A stretch of 64,000 nucleotides of DNA, from the NCBI GenBank assembly GCA_963693285.1, contig OY848931.1, positions 1,369,001-1,433,000 of the forward strand, written 5' to 3'. The notes beneath the pieces are model-generated. The model was not told the DNA's origin. It ran no database searches and was given only the letters and a program-made list of their open reading frames with translations. This stretch comes from Xestospongia muta (taxonomy: Eukaryota > Porifera > Demospongiae > Haplosclerida > Petrosiidae). Both the position numbers and the translations under genes were made by a program. This document shows positions 12,501 to 27,152 of the stretch, one piece after another (the stretch's first letter is position 1; each line of letters begins with the position of its first letter).

Positions 12501-12841
12501 TTGTTAGTTGTTGTGATAACAGTTTTGATCATAATATCATGCTGTATATATAAATGTAGTAAGCCTGAAGTGACTCCTTCACCATATATTGAATTTAGAC
12601 CTGTGATACAAGATAATACACCATTTAGATCATCACAATCTAACAATGAACCATTTTATCACGAGCTTATGAACAGGTATGTAATTATGAAAAATCCATG
12701 GTAACAATAGTTATTTTTGTGTATTTACTCTCAAATAGCACTCCACCACATGAATATGAAAGGAGCAATAATGTAGTCCCACCAGTGTATGAGTCAATTA
12801 GTAATGTGGTCTATGATAATCTTGTCCAACAAGATCTATAA
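9506..12841 (+). CDS. Ig/FN3 membrane receptor, copy B, intact tail but 1-nt frameshift near N terminus
   Basis: Eight exons are visible: 9506-10017, 10062-10355, 10421-10711, 10759-11040, 11093-11377, 11622-11915, 12112-12676 and 12739-12841. The order is signal peptide, two Ig-like domains, five FN3-like domains, a transmembrane helix (IGISVMAFIVILLVVVITVL) and a cytoplasmic tail. Exon 1 has one extra base at about 9609-9612 compared with copy A, which separates the signal peptide (MSINLILLYFLL) from the Ig domain frame. Everything after it is open. An in-frame ATG at 9594 could start a leaderless product, which would be unusual for such a protein. The tail holds several tyrosines, including VVYDNL, which fits the ITIM consensus, and PVYESI. 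It is either a young pseudogene, an assembly error or a polymorphic allele. Confidence 0.7.
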
Positions 12842-14556
12842 CTACAATGTACTGTTGTTAATTGATTTAATTACTTTATGATCATGACTTTAATTTAAAT
12901 ATATTGATATCATTAACACTGTTATATTAAACACATACTAATTATACTGCAATAAGTCCTTATGCCATAAAATACATCATTAAACATTATGTTACTATTA
13001 GCTATAATTATGACAGGCAATAATTAATACAATCTGTTAAATTTATTCTGTAAGACTGTTTGTGAGTCTGCCAACAGTTATTAATGCATCCATAACTCTG
13101 TAAAGAAAATTATTATTATCTACCAAAATAACAAAATCAGGCATATTATAGAAGGGATATAAATGACCATATTAGTATTTAACAGTAATGACAATGAGTC
13201 CTGAAATATCTAATGATCATATTAAATTATATTTAGCTTTCAAACCTTTCCAGGTGGATTGCTTAAGATTGGTTATACATACCTAATATAACTGACCTGT
13301 AATTATTTTTGTAAACTAATCATTTTGCTGTTAAAATTATGTTATAAATTACACTGACTATATGGTTAAGTAAATGTCTGTCAGCAAGATAATAGTCTAC
13401 AGCACCAGCAACTCCTGGGTTGAGTTTTATCTCACTAGTACACTAGTTCAATGTTGATTATGTTCAGCAATATAATACATATGGGATTTGATTCATTTGA
13501 AGAACATTAACATATATTTAGTTGACTCAGTTAAAAGCTACCATTAATAGACAATCATGGACATTAATGTCCACACACCATATGTTTCGAGGTCTATATC
13601 AAGAGCTCATCAATCCATTGGAAGGACAGCATTCATGTTATCAAGTTCACTGGATATATGGGAGATACTAAATCTTAGGAGAAACTATTGCAACAGTATT
13701 GCTGGCCAGACATGTACCAAAATGAACCAGAGTATTGAGGTTAATAGAAATAAATCAGAGTAGTATTCCCAGATAGCTAAGAAAAGTGGAAATGGTGCAT
13801 ATGCTTCTTATTTCAAAACTATTCCAACATATATTATACATATAGTAATAGAAATCATTACACATCTACCTAAGTCAAAGAATTAACATGTTATTTCATA
13901 TTAACAATTTGCTGACTATGTTACTCATTATCTTAGACTCAGGCAATAGTTCTTCCAAGTACAGAAGCAGTTCATATTGTCAGAGAATTGATGAATGTGT
14001 TTTGCATATTGGGATCCCAAGAAGATTACTAATGATTAGGGTACAAATTTTACTATATGCCTTGTTGATAGAAGTGTATAATATACTCCAAATTAAGAGA
14101 ATCAGAACTACATTATATCATCTACAAATTAATGAGCTAGTGTAGACTGTGTAGTGCTATATTAGGACTATTAGATAGATGCTGAGAGTTTGCTAATTAA
14201 ATGAATAAAGAGTATTTATTTACCATACCTTCCTTCTGTGGCACGTGAATGATATTTTTATAAATTAATATGACGTCCTAGTAGTTCTATTACACTCACG
14301 GAGCCGGTATTCACGTGTATCTTTTTCTTTGGCTTACACTTTCAGCATCTATCATATCGCCACGCCCACAACAAACTTGATTTTCTGCAAATAACCATAA
14401 ATATATAATCACGTGGTGTATCACTGTGAAACAGAAGACACTTCTTAATTAACTAAAACAATAAAGAAGGGTTAGTAAATTGTACTGTTTACAAATTACT
14501 ACAACTAATTTAATTAGTGTTCACTCAAGCATCATACTGCATTGTAATAGCATCTA
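12842..14556. other. Intergenic region, no gene seen
   Basis: This AT-rich region lies between the convergent ends of receptor copy B and the SRCR receptor. Open frames at 13557 and 13888 have no domain, no splice context and ordinary AT-rich composition. The first about 160 bases belong to the duplicated receptor 3' flank. CACGTG occurs twice between 14240 and 14320. Confidence 0.6.
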
Positions 14557-17500
14557 TCAAAAAGGTTCATCGTAAATAGCTATATCTTCAAACTGAGGCT
14601 TGCTTTGTTCATGTGAGAATGGTTCATAATGATAGTGATCACAGGTAGCTCTGGTACTATCTTCTGAGACCATTGAATGCTTATGTATACCATATGCACT
14701 ACTTGGTTTCATTTCAATGTTGTCTTCATTTTGAGTACTTGCCTTCTTTTTACAGCACAGATATCTGCAGTAATTAAAACTACATTTTATTCAAAGCATT
14801 GAATTTTGTATACCTGAATAAAATTATGAAGCATAACATTGACAAACCACCAAAAAAAGTTCCTCCCAAGAATGACCCAATCATACCTACATTTTCAAAT
14901 GATTTAAAACTCTCTGAAAAACTTGGACTGTGAAGTAAACTGGAACTGCATAGATCTTGATGTTGATTAGAAGACAAAACGTTTCCAATAGAGACAGAAG
15001 GTTTATGATCAACTAGTAAGAGACAATTAAATTAAACATATATATACTATATACAGGATAACATGTACTAGTCACATGACAGTATATGACATACTTGAGC
15101 TGATTTGTATTGAGACCATTTTAGATGAATAACTAGATAGGTGCACTAGAGGAGATATCAAAGGAGATGACAAATGTTTCTTTCTAGATGAGTATACTAG
15201 AGAAGAAGACAATGAAGGAGATGGCAAATATTTCTCTCTAGATGAGTACACTAGAATAGATGAAGAAGCCACCTGTGATGAGTAAGTGATTTGAGATGAA
15301 GTGACATCCATGATCTTTGAGGTAGACTTCGTAACATGAGGAGTATCTCCACAATAAACAGCAGCAACATTAGTGATATTTTTCTGTTGACTGTAAGATA
15401 ATGAAGTTGATGGACAGTTTCCTATTTTCATCTCTCCTCCATTACAAGCTACATTAGTATAGTAAATTTGTCTGAATGGTATCTTGAAGGGTGAACTAGT
15501 GAATGCTTTAGTATCTAAGAGAGAAATTATAGAGCAGTTATATAAAATTGATATCCTTACAATTAGTTATAAGATTTAGCTGTTTACAAAGTACAGTTGC
15601 ATCTATATCATCCCATAGAGACCCTCCTATCAACATCCAGACTCCATTGACACATATTTCAACTGTTCCTTCAGTATAATTACTACCTCCAGTCAATCTT
15701 ACATCACCATTAATACATCCTATGTATAAAATAAATAATAAATAAGATGGATTCCTTATTATAACTAACCATCAACACAACGTAGAGAAAACAGGTCACG
15801 AAAACGACAATACCCACCTCTATTTTCATGATCAATAAATATGACAACACAATCTAATAACTTTTTCTCAGTGCCATTACATCGAATATGTTGTACCATA
15901 ATTGGTCCATGTTCCAAATTGTAGCTCAAATACAAATAACTTACTCCTATAATAAAAGTTACTTACTATAATATTTATTTATAAGTTGATGTACCTGTAG
16001 GACTAAAACCCATTTGAGCACATGCAATACTCATTTCCTTGATATGTAGATTATCACATATCACACCCCATACTCCATCAATACAGATCTGAAGTATGCC
16101 TTCTAACATTGTATTTCCACCAATCAAACGTAAGCTACCATTAATACATCCTTCTGACTCTATAATGGAAATATAATTATACTTATTACATTTTTGATTA
16201 TAATATTTCAGACCATAAACACACTTGACTGCAACTTCTCTTCCACTGCAGTTCCTACAATAGCTATACAGATCACATGAAGACACATTGTCAGCGGTAT
16301 GATAATATCTGCAATATGCACTCATATATATAAATGGATCAATTGCAGTGTATTGTCTTTTTTCAATGACAGAAATCCCTAATAAAGAATTTAGATATAT
16401 TAATTAATTATTGTATGCCTGTTACTCTTACATTTTCTGTGATATCCTAGTTGTTTGCAAACAATAGATCCAAGTAGTAAAAAATCATAAGAGCTTGGTT
16501 CACATACATAAGTCCAGTGTTGTTTAAAACATATCTGAAGCTGACCTTCTGAAGGAACTGTACCTCCAATTAAGCGAACAGAACCTTCAGTATCACAATC
16601 TGGAGCTAATGTGTGATCATTAATCAATTGATAGTTAATTGGTAGTCATATATATATGTTAGAGAGATTTAATTAAATATGTTTAAAAACAAGAGTAAAA
16701 TAGAATAGAATCAGTTAAACCATTTAAAAATTAATTAGCAATGTTCAAAGTAATTTACTCATCACAGACAACTAATTTATATCTGACCTGGCAAACTAGG
16801 ACACTTGATTCCAACAACTCTTGTCCTGCCACACCAAAAATCATCAATAAACCAACCCCAACTCCATATTATAGAGTGCGAACAGTTTAGTAGAGATGAC
16901 TCAGTCCCAGAACAACTGTACATACCAAATGAAGGCCGTTTAGCTAGTCCTGTTCTGTTTCTATAATATAAACTTGCTAGAAATAGAAAACATAAATTAA
17001 AGTATGTGTGTGTGTATATATCATGATATCTATATAATCATAGTTATTTTTGTATCATATATTATAATATATTATGGAATTGGAAGATCATGTAGCTAAT
17101 TATCAGAGAGCATTAAGATTTTGTTTTTCCTCTGATTAAAAATTAATAGATGCTGTTGCTATATGAAAAAGATAGCTAGCCTTACATAATGCACATATGT
17201 CCAGTTGCCAAGTAACAGAGAAGCTATAATATATATAATATATATCAACCGTCAATTCTATAGTAATTAATAACCTAAACAGTATATGTTTTATATGTGG
17301 CTTGTAAGTATATGTACACTTAAAATATCATTTTGTCATTTCAACCATTGTCTTAGTTACCATAATCTCATCAATATGATGTAAGCCCAATATTGAGTTA
17401 CTACAAACCCAAAACTAGTCTAACTCAATATGTATAAAGTCAACTAGAAGCTTAAAAGTACTCTTTGTAGTTTATGTCCGATAATTGAAACTATGAGTAA

Positions 17501-18687
17501 GAGATAGATACTGTTTAAACATAACTAACTGCATGTGTAAGTTCAGCTGAAATAGTGTCTGCTTATAGCTTCAATTGAAGCCATGATCAATAATTATTAC
17601 TATAGTAAAGTGGATGTAAAAGCAATGTGGTTGTAGATGTAACTAGTTGGCTTTATACATATCAAGTTACACTAGTTTTGGTCTTGTAGCAATTTAGAAT
17701 GGGTTTACATCATATTGATGAAAGTATGGTAACAAAGACTACAGTTAAAATGACAAAATGCTTTTTTAGTGTATGCATCACTTAAAATGACCAATTTATT
17801 GTTGTTTTAACTGAATAAACACACAATAAATTAGTGGATTTAGCTGAATGATGCATGCATGACTACAATTTTTAAAGCATTATTTGATGTAAGCTGAAAG
17901 TAAACGTGATACTGTTTTGATTAATAATGTACAATGTTTATAGTATCTTCATTTGTCTAAGAATAGAATTAAATTAAAACACATTTTAATAAACAGTCAA
18001 TTCTAGGACAATAGTTAGTAGGTTAATTTCATTTTACAACAAATAACTTTGCTACATGCAATCTGTATATATTAGTTAAACCAACCAATCAATTTTTACA
18101 GTGTGTGCATATGTGTATTGTGTATGTGTCTATAGTTGCAGTTCAAATACTATTTGCAATGTGAAGGGGCTAATTATAAGCTAAGAAAGGATCAGTTGTT
18201 AGTTGCTACCTTTTGGTACCAGTGATAATGTTCATTCTTTAACTTAATACCTATTAGTAAGGACATCATGTCAGAATGATTCAAAGAGACAAAGAAACTT
18301 ATTCTCAAACAATTGCTGACATATAAATCCTCAAATCATATCTGCAATCTAAAAGGTACTAAGACAGTGTTCTAGTTGTAAAATCAACTTTAACTCTTGG
18401 TTTACCAATCACTTACAGGCATTTTGAAATCCAAGTTGATGACAGGCAACAGATGCTTGTGTACAGTCAAAATCAAAGTCACAGACTGTTCCCCAAGTAC
18501 CATTTACAGTACATATCTCCATCACTCCATCTCTAGGTGAAGTACCACCTACTAAACGTGACTCTCCTGGAGTACATTGACCAGAAACTGATACCACTAT
18601 ATAGGGGAGTAAAAGACTATAATATAACACAATCTTATTAGCTAAAATCTTACCAGTGGTAATAACAAAAAAAAACAAAATTGTCAT
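14557..18687 (-). CDS. Four-domain SRCR transmembrane receptor (paralogue 2)
   Basis: Ten minus-strand exons give 707 codons plus stop: 18687-18654, 18596-18417, 16976-16788, 16605-16432, 16378-15995, 15946-15770, 15719-15561, 15514-15095, 15012-14814, 14764-14557. Order: signal peptide (MTILFFFVITT), four SRCR domains, a Ser/Thr-rich stalk with an internal repeat (SSLVYSSRKKHLSSP and a similar neighbour), one transmembrane helix (VGMIGSFLGGTFFGGLSMLC) and a short tail. Each SRCR domain is split by an intron at the same place, with halves such as GVMEICTVNGTWGTVC and CSGTESSLLNC. Nearly all introns are phase 1, as expected for shuffled extracellular modules. The tail ends IAIYDEPF, an SH2-ligand-like tyrosine motif. 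The fourth domain is degenerate, with WMLIGG where others have WG.VC. A role in recognition or immunity is inferred from the family only. Confidence 0.85.
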
Positions 18688-18844
18688 ATTGAACAGTCTA
18701 AAATTTAGGGTTGATAACAGCAATTTATCGACTTATCAAATTAGATAATCAACTTTAAATAAACAATAGTAACCACATTACTATCCTTATTAGTAAAGAT
18801 GCATGAATAAGGTTTACATAGTCCACGTGGGAGGAGCATATAAA

Positions 18845-19086
18845 GGGTGCTTCTTGGTGTAACTTGACTGATGATGTAACATGTCCTATGATGACATCAC
18901 TTATGTCATGTTGGTGTAACTTGACTATGATGACATCATAATGAAATGACACATAGTGATGTCATCATAATAATGAAATCACCTAAACCCTAAACCAAAC
19001 CTAACATTATTAACTCTATGACACATAGTGATGTCATCATAGGACATGTTGTTACATCATCAGTGAAGTTACACCAAGAAGCACCC
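18845..19086. mobile_element. Fold-back MITE, 242 bp
   Basis: The left end GGGTGCTTCTTGGTGTAA is mirrored by an inverted copy ending GCACCC at 19086. The arms are about 58 bp with few mismatches and include TGATGACATCACT-type blocks. AAA flanks both ends (18842-18844 and 19087-19089), a possible 3-bp target duplication. The element is absent from the left duplicon at about 1280. Confidence 0.75.
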
Positions 19087-19785
19087 AAACTGAAGGTAAC
19101 AAAATACTGTTTTGATTACTCCTGTCCTCTGGATTTGACTGTTTACAAGATGATATTATTTTTTTAAAATCATTATTACTTCTAACATAAACAATCTATA
19201 TAACCATATATTGGTCAAATAGTTTTTATAATTACAGTGCATCAATCAATAAGTCTAAGTCACCTTTCACATATAAGGAAGCCCTTTACAATCAGCAGAG
19301 ACAATTCATACATGAAAGACTTTAGAAACTGTGCTTGGTGACATAATGATATAAGCTTTGTAAAAAGATATTTATATGCCAGATTATATTGATAAACTGA
19401 AGAACAAAGATACAACTTTTGAGTAATCATTATATATCTGCAGATTGAAATAAATTTTATATAAGCACAGTCTTTGAGACTGTTAAGACAAGCTCATTTA
19501 GTAACTACAATGTCATTTACTATTGCAACTAGTCTCATATCAAGGCAGAATAAATGTCTAGAGTCTGGGTATGAGACTAATTGCAACTACAGTAGTCTAA
19601 TTCAATCACTGTTCAGTTTGCACTAATTAAAGTCTCATATCCTGTACTGTTGAATGTATATTAATTGAAGCTGTAAATGTATGCATCACAGCAAATTTTT
19701 TGTCATACTACAAAATTTTTGTATTAAAGTCAAATTTGATCATAAGAAATAATACCGTAAATATCCAAACACATGTTGCAGACCA

Positions 19786-22700
19786 ATGAGTCTTCTACCA
19801 CGCTCCCATACTCAGTTTCAAGTGAAAGACTACTGGGATAAGTTTTTTCAAAAGAGAAGCTCTCCCTTTGAATGGTATGGCGAATACTTAGACTTGTGTC
19901 ACGTACTTCACAAATACATTAAACAACAGAATAAAATTTTAGTTATTGGATGTGGAAATTCAAAGCTAAGTGAAGACCTCTATGATGTTGGTTTTGAATC
20001 AATTGAAAATATTGATATTTCTGAAGTAGTCATCAAACAAATGTTAGCAAGAAACAAGGACAGACGTCCGTTAATGAAATTCATAACTATGGACATGGTC
20101 AACATGACATATCACGACAATGTATTTGATTGTGTGTTAGATAAAGGAACATTAGATGCCGTGTGTGTTGACAAAGAAGATGGAACAATAGAGAAAGTAA
20201 ACAAAATGTTTGCTGAGATCAAACGTGTCTTGAAACCTGGAGGTCGTTATGTGTGCGTCAGTTTGTCCCAAGAACATATCCTAGAACAGCTGTTAGCTAA
20301 CCATGATGGCGGATGGGTTGTTAGAGTACATGTCATTAAACAAGAAGTGGAGGAAGTAATAGGAATTGGAAGTGCTTTACCTGTGTTCATTTTTGTGATG
20401 ACAAAGATGATGTCTATACCTGGTAGACCTTTGGTTAAGGTAAGGTAAAAATGGATGGAGTTATTGGTCAAATAGATTCATGAATTGCTGGAATGGATGC
20501 ATAGATTGGTTAAGGGATGCATAAATTGAATAATGGATGCATAGATTGGTTAATGGATGCATAGATTGAATAATGGATATATAAATTGAATAATGAATTT
20601 ACTAATAGATGTATAAATTAAGGAGGGACGTATTAATTACACTAGTCTTTCTTGTTTAATAGGTTTTTGAATATGTTGGAGATGATGATAAATGTGTGAG
20701 ATGTGATAGTGTAAAAGGTGTCATTGATTTTGTCAAGAATTGTCAACAATATTCATTAATTCAGCATCATTTAAGCAGGTCAATAATAATTTAATAACTA
20801 TTAATTAAACTGTATACTTTTCAGTTTACACATTGATGATCAACTTACCATGGATTTATGGTCGTCTGTGAATTCAGATGAACCTAGATACACTCTGAGA
20901 ACAGTGGACTTACCTCGAAGAAAAGCAACTAATGGCCTCTTTGCCATATTTCTTGTACCACAAGGAAGGCAAGAAAACTCAAAAGGAATACTGGTTTACA
21001 TAACTTTTTTAGGGAAACAAACTGGCAGTTCTCAACCGATTCAGGTTGTCACCAGTTAGCTGAGTCAGCTGGTTTTGAACGTCTTGTGATTGTAACGCTT
21101 CATCGAGGCCACACCTACCAGGGACTTGACGAAGTGAAAGAGGAAGTGTCAAGTAAGGCAATGGAGTTAGCTCAAAGTGGACTACCAGCTGGAAAGAAGG
21201 TAGATGGCTTACTAGTAGTAGTGTATTGTGTTGGTTTTGTTGTATCCCGAGTTATTTCTTATCAATGGATCTTTTATATTCTGATTCCAAACTAATTTCC
21301 ACTCTCTCTTTTAACCAATCTCACATTTAGTGGCCTGTATTGACACTTAGTGAAGGTATAGGATCTCGGACAGTTCTTACAGAGGACGTATCTTCATTCA
21401 GTGGAAGATTTGTTGTTGAAGAGAGTGAAGGAGAAGAAGGTGGTTTGACACGACGACTTATATTCTTAGAATCTCCTCACTTAGTTCAGACTGAAGTCCT
21501 TATGAAACAAGGTAGCTATTATTACATTTATTAGGAATACATGCTAAATTATTACCTGTTTTCAGTTGAAACTTCAAAATCATCAAAGAAACACAAGTCA
21601 AAAAGACAGAAACCCATTCCATATGGTGCCCTGCATGGGCCCAAACTTGAGTTTGATCACAGCAGTTTAGCATTCTTATATCACAAAGTTACGATTGCTT
21701 CACTTTCATTAATTGATGATGTCATATGGAAGAGTGGAGAAGTTATAAACATTCTTATTGTAGGCCTTGGTGGAGGTGCCCTTTCTATGTTCCTCAAGAA
21801 ACGTCTCCTCCAAGTACTATATAATGAATTATGTTAATCTTTAATATATTGTGTACAGGTTGTACAAGATGTTGTTGAACTTGATAGTAAAATGATAGAA
21901 GTTGCCTCAAAATGGTTTGGATTTGAATTGGAGGAAAGTACTCCATCTAGTTCAGTCAGAGTACACGTTGGTGATGGAGTTGAGTTTGTTATATCAAATG
22001 CTATAAAACACCAAGGTTATAATTTTTTTCTATTTGATTTTATTCATTCGTCTTTATTTATTTTCTGTTAATCATCTGTCCATTTATCATTCTATTCATC
22101 CATTACCATTTATCCATCAATCCTAATATTTAACCATCAGTCCATCATTCATCCATCATTTTTCATCTATATATCCATTTTCAGGTCACTCTCAGTATCA
22201 TGCTATCATCTTAGATGTTGATAACAAGGACACAACAATAGGACTCTCCAGTCCACCTCTTGCATTTACAACCTCTCAATTTTTACAAGCTGCTAAAACT
22301 CTATTACATTCTAATGGTAAATATCAGTACCACAATATGATAGGTAGTACTTTGATGGGCTCATTCTCAGTTTAATGGCTTGGGCATGAGACTGTTGGTT
22401 ATTTTAGTGGTTTGTCATAGCCTCTTGCCCCTTTAATTAGTTAATCAATTTTTACAGGAATATTTGTGACCAGTTTGGCGGCAAGAGATAAAGAGTTGGA
22501 GATGTCTACTTTACGTACATTTTGTTCCTGTTTTCCTCTCATACTTAAACTTCCTGTACCTGAATACGTACACGAAATAGTAATAGGTCTGCCAATATGG
22601 CGGGAAGATATTGCTGGATTTCCTTCCCCTGTGTCATGTGATAGTCACGTGACTAATAGGAAAAGCAGTCAAGAGATAATTGCTATTACAGCTAAGAGAG

Positions 22701-22864
22701 TGGGTGGAGAGAATGAATTAAAGTCTTTGAAGTTTTCTATTTCAAAGAATTTACAATCTAAAGTTGATGCTCTGTCAGAAATTATTTCAAACACTGACGA
22801 GAATTTATCTAAAGAATTTTTAAATTATTTCAATGACGGTGTGCTATGGATTTTGGAGAAATAG
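19786..22864 (+). CDS. METTL13: METTL13 (eEF1A lysine and N-terminal methyltransferase)
   Basis: Nine exons (19786-20439, 20663-20778, 20825-20968, 21013-21199, 21331-21511, 21566-21813, 21859-22015, 22185-22316, 22458-22864) give 741 codons plus stop; the vertebrate protein is about 700. The N-terminal methyltransferase domain has the SAM motif VIGCGNSKLSEDLYD and the LDKGTLDAV segment. The C-terminal domain has ILIVGLGGGALSMFL and VELDSKMIEVASKWFGF. In vertebrates the two halves methylate Lys55 and the N terminus of eEF1A. The intron at 20969-21012 starts with GC instead of GT; only this splice keeps VPQGR joined to ETNWQF, as the family requires. It lies 115 bp upstream of CFAP206 on the same strand. 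A broken copy of exon 1 lies at 2404. Confidence 0.95.
20485..20625. repeat. Short tandem repeat in METTL13 intron 1
   Basis: Imperfect units of about 24-25 bp, such as ATGGATGCATAGATTGGTTA alternating with ATAAATTGAATAATGG. Five to six diverged copies lie in the 223-bp intron. Confidence 0.7.
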
Positions 22865-22979
22865 AATAATATTGGTACTAATTAATTATTAGTTAATTAT
22901 AATGATTATTCATATTTGTTGCCATGGTTATTATCCAAATACAAAATGGTGGATTGTGACTGATGTAGAAGAGTAAGAG

Positions 22980-26197
<3,218 letters not shown>

Positions 26198-26798
26198 TTC
26201 AAATTTGGGCGCGGATGCAAATTTGCATCCATCACTATGAACGCTTACCAAGCAATAAATTTTTGCATTAGGGAAGCTAAAGTTGTCAGAATGTCTGTAC
26301 TATATTCCAGGTAACTGGCTATGACTGTAATATTATTACAGAAAGCAAAAACTTACCACAATCGATGACTTCTTTTATCGATTCAAATCGCCGGTCCACC
26401 CAAATATATTGACTGGGTGTGATGGTAGGTGTGTCCAAGAAAACACTTTACGTACTTTGATTTATAACGAAGTATGAATTGACTCCCCACACAACAAAGA
26501 GTTCAACTGTATGTTCATAGATATCATAAGTCAAGTTTTACTGCTTTGGAACTGGATTAATATTGTAAGCGCCATTAGTCACAACATACTACAGAGTTAA
26601 GGTTGCATTTTATGGCTTTTCTTGTTGTTACGGTAACAGCAACAACCTACCTATCCTCTAAAAGTGATTACTTAATTGTAAGCGTCATTTAGTCGCTATA
26701 GTAAGCTTTTAAAGCGTTGCTACGCTTGAAAAAGCATTATTGAAAAAGGTGCCGCCCACGCGCGTGATTACAATTAATTTGCCCCGCCCGTCAAAGGG

Positions 26799-27036
26799 TT
26801 AAACGAGACAACACAACTCAAACTTATCTTCCCAAGTATGTATATAGACGCACAAAGTCCAATATATCCCTTTTTTATATATTTGTAGGACACAAGTAAC
26901 ACAAACTAAAACTGAGGATAGTAGTAGTGTACCCAAACCTTCTACCTATATAGCTGGTTTGAGAGGCCAGGTAATACCTCCTGGAAAGGTTGATCTGACA
27001 TTATCAATAGAAACACATAACAACATCACAACATGA
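26799..27036 (+). pseudogene. Displaced 3' coding remnant of CFAP206
   Basis: Right of the TTAA element the sequence resumes the exact codons expected after SHF (KRDNTTQTYLPK) and reaches a donor at about 26837. A further exon from about 26890 encodes VPKPSTYIAGLRG, matching the CFAP206 C terminus, and ends at a stop at 27034-27036. Between DTS and TQTKTED there is one extra base, so even with the element removed the frame would shift here. This suggests decay since the insertion or a sequence error. Confidence 0.7.
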
Positions 27037-27152
27037 AATGCATAAAGAATAGAAGTAACAACATTTATAATTATTTTAAAGAACAAAAATAAGTATTAAT
27101 AATTTGTGGTAGAAAAGTTTCATTGGAATGGGTGAGTGTTTGAAACAAAATT

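Larger units (their letters stand above)
4027..13000 (+). repeat. Tandem duplication of the Ig/FN3 receptor unit
   Basis: About 4027-7930 and 9252-13000 are direct copies, including about 230 bp upstream of the start codon, all introns and some 3' flank. Exons look about 95% identical by eye. Copy B has 9 extra bases in exon 2, and its intron before exon 7 has about 60 extra bases near 12003-12065. Copy A has the 197-bp insertion. Confidence 0.9.

Noticed and set aside
13557..14145. Two plus-strand open frames
   Set aside because: No domain, no splice partners and ordinary intergenic composition.
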